Shown here: positions 26,464-36,152 of the stretch, one piece after another
How the letters are laid out: each line of letters opens with the position of its first letter
How positions within the stretch are numbered: the stretch's first letter is position 1
The notes under the pieces: model-generated
What the model was told of the DNA's origin: nothing
What the model saw: the letters and a program-made list of their open reading frames with translations, nothing else
The model's database searches: none
Program-made: the position numbers and the translations under genes
Source: Pseudomonadota bacterium
GTDB lineage: Bacteria; Pseudomonadota; Alphaproteobacteria; UBA2136; UBA6156
Reading direction: 5' to 3'
Length of the DNA stretch: 64,000 bases
Assembly (NCBI GenBank): GCA_016125035.1
Contig: WGMN01000001.1
Coordinates: forward strand, 36,617 to 100,616

Positions 26464-27207
26464 ATGGCGCGAATGCCGATTCACCGGCCCGCGAGGGCTT
26501 TTCCGTATGAACCCATGGAGATCGAGATGGGAGACGCTTACCGGACTTTGGAGGACTTCAAGGCCGCCAACATCGTGCATGCCGACGTGGCGACACTGTT
26601 GAATGGCCGCACCCTGGCCTACGGCCTTGGCTACGACTACCCCACCAGCAGGGGTGGGACCTTCCGGCTCTACCAGCCCTATATGACGGCCGTCAGTGCG
26701 GCCGAACGGGACTATATGGCCGGCAAGGAAAGCTTGAAGCATGACCTTGACGGCGTGCGCTTCAACAAGACCCTCGCCGACCGCAGGAGCCTGCGCCGCG
26801 AGCTGGCAGGCGACCTGCGCGGCCTGCTGGGCAGGCGTGGCCCCTTGTTGCTGGTGGGCAGCATGCGAACCACCGCTATGGTGGATGTTCTGCTGGAGGA
26901 CGAGGTGGAACGGGGTAAGCTTGCCCTGCTGGCCGTTGAGTCTGTTATCGCCCAACTGAGTTACATGGCCAAAGCTGGAAAGATGGCAAAGGCCTTAGGG
27001 CTCTCCTTCTCTCCAGCCTCACCCGCCAGCGTAATTGCCATGCATGCCCGGCTGGTGCAGGCGATGATGGCGAGAGCGCCGGAGTTGGAAGGTTTCTACG
27101 TTTCTCCGGCACTGGACAAAGCGATTAAGGACGGTATGACCATGGCGCAGATGTGCACCCAGCAGCCCGAACTGGCCGCGGAAGTTGGGCGACATGTCAG
27201 GAACTAA
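26464..27207 (+). CDS. Hypothetical protein (start uncertain)
   Basis: ORF MGDAYRTLEDFKAANIVHADVATLLNGRTLAYGLGYDYPTSRGGTFRLYQPY...; no family recognised. Confidence 0.55.
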   Translation: MARMPIHRPARAFPYEPMEIEMGDAYRTLEDFKAANIVHADVATLLNGRTLAYGLGYDYPTSRGGTFRLYQPYMTAVSAAERDYMAGKESLKHDLDGVRFNKTLADRRSLRRELAGDLRGLLGRRGPLLLVGSMRTTAMVDVLLEDEVERGKLALLAVESVIAQLSYMAKAGKMAKALGLSFSPASPASVIAMHARLVQAMMARAPELEGFYVSPALDKAIKDGMTMAQMCTQQPELAAEVGRHVRN

Positions 27208-27218
27208 TAAGTAAGACA

Positions 27219-27248
27219 CACGGGGCGGCCTTTATTGGTCGCCCCGTG
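27219..27248 (+). terminator. Terminator hairpin CACGGGGCGGCC-TTTATT-GGTCGCCCCGTG
   Basis: Long stem; same core as the hairpin at 26391. Confidence 0.65.
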
Positions 27249-27266
27249 TTGCGTTTTCAGTTGGTT

Positions 27267-29567
27267 TTAGGCGGCTTCTTTGGCGTTGAGGGCGTTGAGG
27301 GCAGAGCCGGCTTTGAACCAGGCGATCTGCTCGGCATTCAGCGTGTGGTTGAGCAGGATATCCACGCTGGAGCCATCCTTATGGTGGATGGTGGCCTTGA
27401 CCTGGCTGCCCGGGGCGATGGCCTTGAGGTTGTGGAAGCTGAAGGTATCGGTGGCTTCCACCAGGTCGTAGTCGGCCGGGTTGGCGAAGGTGAGCGGCAG
27501 GATGCCTTGCTTTTTGAGGTTGGACTGGTGGATGCGGGCGAAGGTGCGCACCATGGCCACCTTGCAGCCCATCCAGCGTGGGGACATGGCGGCGTGCTCA
27601 CGCGAGGAGCCTTCGCCCACGTTCTGGTCGCCGACGAACACCCAGCCCTGGCCTTGCGCCTTGTACTGGCGGGCGATTTCCGCCGGAGTGCCTTCCGCGC
27701 CGGTTTGCTGGTTGGCGGTTTTGCCGGTGGCGCCGGTGAAGGCGTTGACCACGCCCAGGTACATGTTGTTGGAGATGTTATCCAAATGCCCACGGTATTT
27801 GAGCCAGGGGCCCGCCGGGGAGATATGGTCGGTGGTGCATTTGCCCTTGGCTTTGATCAGCAGGGGCAGATTTTCATAATCCTTGCCGTCCCACGCCGCG
27901 AAGGGGTTGAGGATCTGCAGGCGCTCGGAGGCGGGGTTGACGGTGACGTCCGGCTGTTTGCCGGAGGCCGGGGCGAGGTAGCCTTGTTCGTCTGGCACGA
28001 AGCCCTTGGCGGGGACTTCATCCACCTGGCCGGGGGCTTTGAGGGTGAACTCCTTGCCGTCGGCGCCCTTGATGGGGGTGGCGAAGGGGTCGAGGTCGAG
28101 CCGGCCGAACACCGCGTAGGCCAGCACCGTTTCCGGTGAGGCGATGAACGAACAGGTGGAGGCGTAGCCATCGTTGCGTTTGGGGAAGTTGCGGTTGTAG
28201 GAACTGATGATGGAGTTGACCGTGCCTTCCTTGACGTCATCGCGCTTCCACTGGCCGATGCAGGGGCCGCAGGCGTTGGCGAGCACGGTGGCGCCGAGCT
28301 TTTCCAGCTTGGCCAGTTGGCCGTCGCGCTGGATGGTGGCGTGCACCTGCTCGGACCCCGGGGTGACCATCAGCGGGCATTGCAGCTTGACGCCGTGGGC
28401 GAGGAGCTGGTCGGCCATGATGCCGATGCGGCCCATGTCTTCATAGCTGGAGTTGGTGCACGAGCCGATGAGCGCGTAGGTGAGGTTGGCCGGGGCGGGT
28501 TGGCCCTTGTTGAGCTCCTTGACCCGGGCAGAGCCGAGGTGTTGGGGCATTTCCGACGCTTTGGCGAAGGCGTCCGGGCTGTGCGGGCCGACCAGCGAGG
28601 GTTCCAGCTCGGACAAATTAATGTCGATCACCAGGTCGTAGTACTTCTCCGGGTTCGTCGCGGTTTCGGCGTCGGCCACCAGCAAGTCTTTGTTTTCATG
28701 CAGGATACTGACCAGGTTCTCACGCCCAGTGACCTTGAGGTAGGTGTCCATGCGGGTATCGTACGGGAACAGCGAGGTGGTGGCGCCGAGCTCTGCGCCC
28801 ATGTTGCAGATGGTGGCTTTGCCGGTGGCGGAGATTTTTTCACACCCCGGGCCGAAGTATTCGATCACCCGGTTGGTGCCGCCCTCGCAGGTGAGGATCT
28901 GCAGCAGCTTTTGGATGACGTCCTTGGGAGCGGCCCAGCCCTTGAGCTCGCCGGTGAGGCGCACGCCGACGATGAAGGGGTGCAGCACCTCCCACGGCAG
29001 GCCGACCATGACATCCACCGCATCCGCCCCGCCGACGCCGCAGGCGAAGCTGCCCAGGCCGCCGGCGTTGGGGGTGTGGCTGTCTGTTCCGATCATCATC
29101 ATGCCGGGGAAGGCGTATTGTTCTAAAGCCACCTGGTGGATGATGCCCGAGCCGGGCTTCCAAAAGCCGAAGCCGTAGCGTTTGGAGGTATCGGAGAGAA
29201 ATTTGTAAACTTCCACGTTTTCCGTGTTGGCGGTGGCCAGGTCGGCATCTGCCCCCGAGTAGGCGCGGATGAGGTGGTCGCAGTGCACGGTGGTGGGCAC
29301 TGCAGCCTCGTTACGGTTGGCCTGCATGAACTGGAGGATGGCCATTTGCGCGGTGGCGTCTTGCAAGATGACCCTATCTGGGTGGAATTCGGTATAGGAT
29401 TCGCCGCGTTTGAGCTCGGCCTCGGCCGGGTTGTGCAGGTGACCGTAGAGGATCTTCTCGGCCAGGGTGAGCGGCCGGTTAAGGCGCTTTTTGATGACGG
29501 CGAGATTTTTCTTCGTATTTTCAAATACTTTTTGCACGAAGGCGGGGGTGGACTCGATTTGCAGCAT
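27267..29567 (-). CDS. Aconitate hydratase, mitochondrial-type
   Basis: TVHCDHLIRA, MIGTDSHTPNAGGLGS, IGSCTNSSYEDM, ISPAGPWLKYRGHLDNISNNMYLGVVNA, VGDQNVGEGSSREHAA. Confidence 0.93.
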   Translation of the reverse strand: MLQIESTPAFVQKVFENTKKNLAVIKKRLNRPLTLAEKILYGHLHNPAEAELKRGESYTEFHPDRVILQDATAQMAILQFMQANRNEAAVPTTVHCDHLIRAYSGADADLATANTENVEVYKFLSDTSKRYGFGFWKPGSGIIHQVALEQYAFPGMMMIGTDSHTPNAGGLGSFACGVGGADAVDVMVGLPWEVLHPFIVGVRLTGELKGWAAPKDVIQKLLQILTCEGGTNRVIEYFGPGCEKISATGKATICNMGAELGATTSLFPYDTRMDTYLKVTGRENLVSILHENKDLLVADAETATNPEKYYDLVIDINLSELEPSLVGPHSPDAFAKASEMPQHLGSARVKELNKGQPAPANLTYALIGSCTNSSYEDMGRIGIMADQLLAHGVKLQCPLMVTPGSEQVHATIQRDGQLAKLEKLGATVLANACGPCIGQWKRDDVKEGTVNSIISSYNRNFPKRNDGYASTCSFIASPETVLAYAVFGRLDLDPFATPIKGADGKEFTLKAPGQVDEVPAKGFVPDEQGYLAPASGKQPDVTVNPASERLQILNPFAAWDGKDYENLPLLIKAKGKCTTDHISPAGPWLKYRGHLDNISNNMYLGVVNAFTGATGKTANQQTGAEGTPAEIARQYKAQGQGWVFVGDQNVGEGSSREHAAMSPRWMGCKVAMVRTFARIHQSNLKKQGILPLTFANPADYDLVEATDTFSFHNLKAIAPGSQVKATIHHKDGSSVDILLNHTLNAEQIAWFKAGSALNALNAKEAA

Positions 29568-29710
29568 GGGGGTGACCTTTGATAACCTTATTCTGATTAG
29601 GGCCGGAGTGTAGCCCCGTATGGGGCTGAGGAAAAGGGGTTGCTGACGGCCCTCCCCCACCCTGGATAGGCCTATGTAGGGAAAGGCGCTTGGGAGATGG
29701 GCAAAAAAGA

Positions 29711-29736
29711 CGGCCCGCCGTTTGCACGGCGGGCCG
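29711..29736. terminator. Hairpin CGGCCCGCCG-TTTGCA-CGGCGGGCCG
   Basis: Perfect stem with flanking A-run. Confidence 0.55.
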
Positions 29737-29962
29737 GTAAGGTGGGAGGGGCACAGGGAGATAAAGCCTGCGCCCCCCCTCCCGGAAGGTATGAAGGGGG
29801 GTTAGCCCTTCGGCGGCTGGATCCCTCCTTCCCGCCGGTTGCGCGGCTTGCGGAAGGAGCTACCCGGTTGCGGCTCGCGGGCCGCGTGCGGGGTGGCTTG
29901 CGCCGTTTTTGAAGGCATTTGCGTCTTCAGTCCTCCTCTGCGAGAGCCCAAGGCGGGCGAGA

Positions 29963-30157
29963 TTAGTGACGACGGCGATTGCGGGCGCGGTCTTTCGCCC
30001 GGCGGGCGGCAACCTCTTTGGCGCCCTTAACCTGGGCGGCCCGACGCACATCGCGCGGGGTGGCAGGGTAAACCGCCCCGGCAATGCGCTGACCGATGAA
30101 GGCCGCAAGCAGGTTGGCTTGAACGGTGGGAGAATCGACGTCGTGCTGGACTTGCAT
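29963..30157 (-). CDS. Small basic protein
   Basis: MQVQHDVDSPTVQANLLAAFIGQRIAGAVYPATPRDVRRAAQVKGAKEVAARRAKDRARNRRRH. Confidence 0.4.
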   Translation of the reverse strand: MQVQHDVDSPTVQANLLAAFIGQRIAGAVYPATPRDVRRAAQVKGAKEVAARRAKDRARNRRRH

Positions 30158-30336
30158 GGTCTTCCTATTGTCTTGAGCGTGAAGGGTGGGGAAGGAATCC
30201 AGGGGGCTGGGCGAAACGCTTTGGCCGGGAGATAGGCCGATGCTCCATGGATGTACACTTTATATGACAAAGGTGGCTTGATTGCGCAAGGGGTTGGGCG
30301 CAGGGTGAGGCGCTTTTTTAAGAAGGAGAAGATGAA

Positions 30337-31578
30337 ATGAGTAACACCCCTGCCCTGCCCGCCCCCTTGCCCGAGCTTTCTGCCCGCATGAAGGCCTTGC
30401 AGCCCAGCGCCATTATTAAGGTGGCCAATGCCGCCCGCGAGATGAAGGAGGCCGGTGAGAAAGTGATGAGCCTGAGCATTGGCGTGCCGGGATTTTTGCC
30501 GCCTGCGCATGTGTATGAGGCGGCCCATGCGGCGGTGGACCAGGATAGCGGAGACTACCTGGCCGGGAGGGGCAGCGCGGCGCTGGTGAAGGCCTTTGTG
30601 GCCAGCATGAAGGCGAAGGGGTTTGAGTACGCCGAGAACGAGGTGTGTGCCCAGGTAGGAGGCAAGGGCGCGTTGTTTAACCTGTTGCTGGCGCTGGTGA
30701 ACGACGGCGACGAAGTGGTGGTGCCCGCGCCTTATTGGGCAAGCTACCCCGAGATGGTGAAGCTGGCGGGCGGCGTGCCGGTATGCCCGACCGCCGATGC
30801 CCAGCACGGCTACAAGCTGACCGCCGCACAGCTGGAAGCGGCAATAAGCGGCAAGACCAAGGCGGTGCTTTTTAACAACCCCAGCAACCCCACGGGGATG
30901 CTTTATCACCCCGATGAGGTGGCGGCGATTGCGGCGGTGCTGGCCAAGCACCCGGGGGTGTGGATCATTTCCGACGATATTTACGATGAGCTGGTGTTTG
31001 AGGGCGGTGTGGGCGAGGCCAAGCGCGCCGCGCAGCTGATGGACAGCCACCCGGAATTGCGTGAGCGGCTGATTATTGTGCAGAGTGTCTCTAAGACCTA
31101 CGGCATGCCGGGTTGGCGCGTGGGCATGGTGGCGGCGCCGAAGGTGGTGGTGGATGCGCTGCTGGGCTTGACCAGCCAGAGCTTTACCAACCTGCCCGCC
31201 GTGACCATGGCGGCTGCTGCTGCTGCCTTGAGTGGCCCGCAGGACTTTTTGGCCGAGCAGAAAGCACGCCTGGTGAAGCAGCGTGATGAAGTGCTGGCGG
31301 CGCTGGAAAAGGCCGGGCTGCCCTGCCCCAAGCCGGAGGGGGCGTTTTATGTGTTCCCGCAGGTGAAGGGCTGTTTTGGCAAGACCACCGCCGGTGGTGC
31401 CGTGGTGGCAGACGACGTGAGCTTTTGCCAGTTGCTTTTGCGCGAGGAAAAGGTGGCCTGCGTGCCGGGCGGGGCTTTTGGCGACGCCGGGGCGATACGC
31501 ATCAGCTACGCCGGTAAGCCTGAAGAGCTGACCACCGCGTTGGCGGGGGTGGTGCGGTTTGTGGCGGGGATGAAATAA
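30337..31578 (+). CDS. Pyridoxal phosphate-dependent aminotransferase (aspartate aminotransferase-like)
   Basis: NNPSNPTGMLY, IISDDIYDELVFEG, SVSKTYGMPGWRVGMVAAP. Confidence 0.92.
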   Translation: MSNTPALPAPLPELSARMKALQPSAIIKVANAAREMKEAGEKVMSLSIGVPGFLPPAHVYEAAHAAVDQDSGDYLAGRGSAALVKAFVASMKAKGFEYAENEVCAQVGGKGALFNLLLALVNDGDEVVVPAPYWASYPEMVKLAGGVPVCPTADAQHGYKLTAAQLEAAISGKTKAVLFNNPSNPTGMLYHPDEVAAIAAVLAKHPGVWIISDDIYDELVFEGGVGEAKRAAQLMDSHPELRERLIIVQSVSKTYGMPGWRVGMVAAPKVVVDALLGLTSQSFTNLPAVTMAAAAAALSGPQDFLAEQKARLVKQRDEVLAALEKAGLPCPKPEGAFYVFPQVKGCFGKTTAGGAVVADDVSFCQLLLREEKVACVPGGAFGDAGAIRISYAGKPEELTTALAGVVRFVAGMK

Positions 31579-31592
31579 GCCGAACAGCTTAA

Positions 31593-31622
31593 AAAAAACG
31601 GCCCGGTGAGGGCCGTTTTTTT
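31593..31622. terminator. Bidirectional terminator
   Basis: AAAAAACGGCCCGGTGAGGGCCGTTTTTT. Confidence 0.7.
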
Positions 31623-31635
31623 GACGACATTTAAT

Positions 31636-31893
31636 TTACTGGGCTTGGGCGGACTCGGCGAGGATGGTGACCGATTGGGGGGTGACCTCGGCCACGCCGG
31701 CGGTGACGCTGAAGGTTTGCGTTTGGCCCGAGGTGCTGGTGACACGGATGGTGCCACCCGCGCGCAGGGTGGAAACCAGCGCCATGTGGCCGGGCAGCAC
31801 GCCGAACTCGCCAGCCTCGCCGGGAACGGTGACAGAGGCCGCGTCTTCCACCGCCGCGAGTTGCTGGGAGGGGGTGAGGAGGATGAATTTCAT
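31636..31893 (-). CDS. atpC: F1 ATP synthase epsilon subunit (short)
   Basis: MKFILLTPSQQLAAVEDAASVTVPGEAGEFGVLPGHMALVSTLRAG. Confidence 0.9.
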   Translation of the reverse strand: MKFILLTPSQQLAAVEDAASVTVPGEAGEFGVLPGHMALVSTLRAGGTIRVTSTSGQTQTFSVTAGVAEVTPQSVTILAESAQAQ

Positions 31894-31937
31894 GGCCGCA
31901 CCTTAGCGGGTGCGGCCATGTTCGGCAAGGTGCTTAC

Positions 31938-32150
31938 CTAAAGCCAGTTAAAAGCCGCCCAGCCCACAGCGACAACCACGCTGACCACCGCGAATATGGC
32001 GCTTTGCCGAAGGAAACCATAACGGAAGGCGTGGCGCCGGTGAGGAGTTCTTTCCATGCGGCTGCCGACCAGCCCCATGAAACCGAACCAAACGGTAAAG
32101 CCGACCGGAATAAGTTCCAAGATAAAAAGCAATTGCAAGGGCTTCGACAT
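31938..32150 (-). CDS. Small membrane protein
   Basis: Two hydrophobic segments: MSKPLQLLFILELIPVGFTVWFGFMGLVG...AIFAVVSVVVAVGWAAFNWL. Confidence 0.5.
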   Translation of the reverse strand: MSKPLQLLFILELIPVGFTVWFGFMGLVGSRMERTPHRRHAFRYGFLRQSAIFAVVSVVVAVGWAAFNWL

Positions 32151-32263
32151 GGTGTGAGCTCCTGGAAAGGTGTGTACAAGATATATAAGACCATTCAACG
32201 AGAAACAACAGAACGAAAAACAAAAAGCGGCCCCCTTAGCCGCCTTTGTTGGGACGCCTGCCC

Positions 32264-32707
32264 TTAGTGCGTGCCGAGGCCCACGCCGACGTGGGTGCCC
32301 GCGCCCACGCCCAGGCCGCCGCTGCCCGTGGTACCGCCCACGCCGGCGTTGATGCCGGTGTTGAGAGACGTGCCCAGCGCGGCGCCGGTGCTGCCGGAGG
32401 TGGTGCCATGGCCGCTGGTGGTACCTTCCACGTTGCCATCGCCCTCTCCGCTGCCGGAGACGCTGAGGCTGCCGGTGGTGTCGCCGGAGGTGGAATCCTG
32501 GAACGTGGCGCCGTGGCGGACGCTTTGGTAGGTGTTGCCGCGCAGGCTGCTGCCAACGCTGCCGGTGGTGGCGCGGGCATCGGTGCCGATATCAGCGCCG
32601 ACATCGGCGCTGCCCGACGTGGTGCTGTTAAGCCCCAGTGCAGAGGCGGAAGCCACCGCGCCGACCATGGCGGTGGAGAGAATGGTGGTGAGAATGAGAC
32701 GTTTCAT
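32264..32707 (-). CDS. Secreted Gly/Ser/Thr-rich low-complexity protein
   Basis: Signal peptide MKRLILTTILSTAMVGAVASASA then G/T/S-rich sequence. Confidence 0.6.
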   Translation of the reverse strand: MKRLILTTILSTAMVGAVASASALGLNSTTSGSADVGADIGTDARATTGSVGSSLRGNTYQSVRHGATFQDSTSGDTTGSLSVSGSGEGDGNVEGTTSGHGTTSGSTGAALGTSLNTGINAGVGGTTGSGGLGVGAGTHVGVGLGTH

Positions 32708-32866
32708 GATTGTGTCTCCCCCTATTTTGGTTGGCCCATGCACCTCGGGGCTGCGGGGGCAGTGTGGCGCGGCCGGGCTAAGGAAACGATGTGGAAGGCG
32801 GTGTATTTCCGGCGACGGAACATAAAAAAAACGGCGGGGTGCCCCGCCGTTGGATTGCCACCAGGC

Positions 32867-33112
32867 TTAGTTGCCGGGCTCGGCCACCGGGTAGGTGGGG
32901 GCAGCAGGCTTGGCGCTTGCAGCCTTGCTTTCCATCTTGCCGGACTTCTTGGCTTCAGCCTTGGCCTTGTGCGCCTTTTTGTGGGCCTTGTGGTGGGCCT
33001 TGGCGGCGGTCTTTTCAGCCGCGGGCTTGGCAGCGTCGGCGGCGAAGGACGGCATGGCAACGGCAGAGGCCATGACTGCCACGGCGACGGCGGCGAGGAT
33101 AGGGGTCTTCAT
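32867..33112 (-). CDS. Secreted Ala/Lys/His-rich peptide
   Basis: Signal peptide MKTPILAAVAVAVMASAVAMPSFA then AKAHHKAHKKAHKAKAEAKK; terminator hairpin at 32831-32850. Confidence 0.6.
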   Translation of the reverse strand: MKTPILAAVAVAVMASAVAMPSFAADAAKPAAEKTAAKAHHKAHKKAHKAKAEAKKSGKMESKAASAKPAAPTYPVAEPGN

Positions 33113-33260
33113 AGGGAGGTCTTTCTTGGTTGGTTGGGTAACGTGCTTGCAGCGTAGGCCCGCCAAGGCCATGCCAGCAAGAGAGGAGAGTGGGGAGGAG
33201 CGGGGCAAATTGCGGCGGGGTGTAAGTGTGGCGTCAGCCCCCGCTGGAAGCCAAAAAAAA

Positions 33261-33282
33261 CGGCGGGCCCCAAAGCCCGCCG
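33261..33282 (-). terminator. Terminator for the LTxxQ-repeat gene
   Basis: CGGCGGGCCCCAAAGCCCGCCG preceded by A-run (T-run on minus strand). Confidence 0.65.
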
Positions 33283-33298
33283 TGTGCCTGCTTGGCGC

Positions 33299-33796
33299 TT
33301 ATTGCGCCGCCGGGACGGCGGGAGCCGCGTTGGCGCCGGCGCGGTGCTCGCGCATCTTCTCCACCGCTTGCTGGCGTTGTTCGGGGGTCATCGCCTGGAA
33401 CTTCTCGCGGCGCTCTTCCATTTTGGCTTTGGCCGCCTCGCGTTGCTCGGGGGTCATCGCGTCGAATTTTTCCTTACGTTCTTCCATGCGTTGCTTCATG
33501 GCGTCGCGTTGTTCGGGCGTCATTGACTGGAACTTCTCGCGGCGCTCTTGCATGCGTTGCTTCATCGCGTCGCGTTGCTCTGGCGTCATCGCGTCCCACT
33601 TGGCTTTGCGGGCTTCCATGCGCTTTTGCATGGCGTCGCGTTGCTCCGGCGTGAGGTTTTCCATGCGGTGCATCATGCCTTCGCGCATCATCGGCGGGCG
33701 CGGCGCGCCTTCATCGCCAGCGGGGGCGGCATCTTGGGCAAACACCGGGGCGATGGCGGCAGTGGCCAGGGCAACGGCAAGCAGGGTGGACTTCAT
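33299..33796 (-). CDS. Periplasmic protein with 22-aa MTPEQRDAMKQRMEERREKFQA repeats (Spy/LTxxQ-like)
   Basis: Signal peptide plus 4-5 tandem repeats. Confidence 0.75.
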   Translation of the reverse strand: MKSTLLAVALATAAIAPVFAQDAAPAGDEGAPRPPMMREGMMHRMENLTPEQRDAMQKRMEARKAKWDAMTPEQRDAMKQRMQERREKFQSMTPEQRDAMKQRMEERKEKFDAMTPEQREAAKAKMEERREKFQAMTPEQRQQAVEKMREHRAGANAAPAVPAAQ

Positions 33797-33887
33797 GGAG
33801 GGGCTCCTCATTGGTTACGTTTTAAACATAAGTGCCCCCGGGCGGGGGCACAAGGCAGCATGGCACCGTATGTAAGGTGGCGGTTGG

Positions 33888-35384
<1,497 letters not shown>

Positions 35385-35549
35385 TTATTTCGCGCCGGAA
35401 CATGCCGGATTTGGCGGGGGGCGTCAAGCGCTTCGGCAGCCCCGGTGTGTAAAGACAAAGCATGTGGAAACCCGTGATTTTTTACAGGATTTTGTTTAGA
35501 CCGCGGTGGATGCGGAGGGTACGGTGGGAATGAAGATGAGTGAAGGGGT

Positions 35550-36110
35550 ATGATTATGAACCGTCAACAGTGGGTAATTGGAGGTGTGGCCGCGGTGATT
35601 GTGGCGGTGGGGGCTTATGCGTGGCTGCGCCACGATAACGGGGAACCGGTGCTGTCCAACCCGCCATATACCGGCATGGAACCGGCTGAAGGCGGTATTT
35701 CCGGCACCACCATGAGCAACCCTTCCTCCACCGCGTTGACGGTGGGGGAGATCAGCGAGAGCGCGATGGCCTCGGTCTCGGCGCCCATGCCGCTGAACCT
35801 GGGGGCAGTGCCGGGGCTGACCGGCGTGTGGGCCACCAGCGAGGAGGCCTGCGCCGACAAGAACTGGCACATTATGGACACCGCGGTGATGACCGATGCC
35901 AATGCCAGTTGCGATTTGAACAGCCTCTCCCAACAGGGAGATGGCACCTTGACCGTGGGCATGCAGTGCGCGCCGGAAGGCCACCCGGGCCAGGTGGCGC
36001 CGGAAACATGGAAGATTGACACCAGCCGGCTGGGCAGCAACGCGGTGAGCGTGAACCGCTACGGCCAGGGCACGGTGGAGTTGGTGCGTTGCGGGGCGGT
36101 GGGGTCTTGA
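35550..36110 (+). CDS. Membrane-anchored hypothetical protein
   Basis: N-terminal TM MNRQQWVIGGVAAVIVAVGAYAWL; no family recognised. Confidence 0.55.
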   Translation: MIMNRQQWVIGGVAAVIVAVGAYAWLRHDNGEPVLSNPPYTGMEPAEGGISGTTMSNPSSTALTVGEISESAMASVSAPMPLNLGAVPGLTGVWATSEEACADKNWHIMDTAVMTDANASCDLNSLSQQGDGTLTVGMQCAPEGHPGQVAPETWKIDTSRLGSNAVSVNRYGQGTVELVRCGAVGS

Positions 36111-36152
36111 GTGACCAGTTACCTGTGAACAGTTACCCGTGACCAGTTAAGT
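36111..36152. repeat. Heptamer tract GTGACCA GTTACCT GTGAACA GTTACCC GTGACCA GTTAAGT
   Basis: Six 7-bp units between convergent genes; includes mpl stop codon. Confidence 0.92.
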
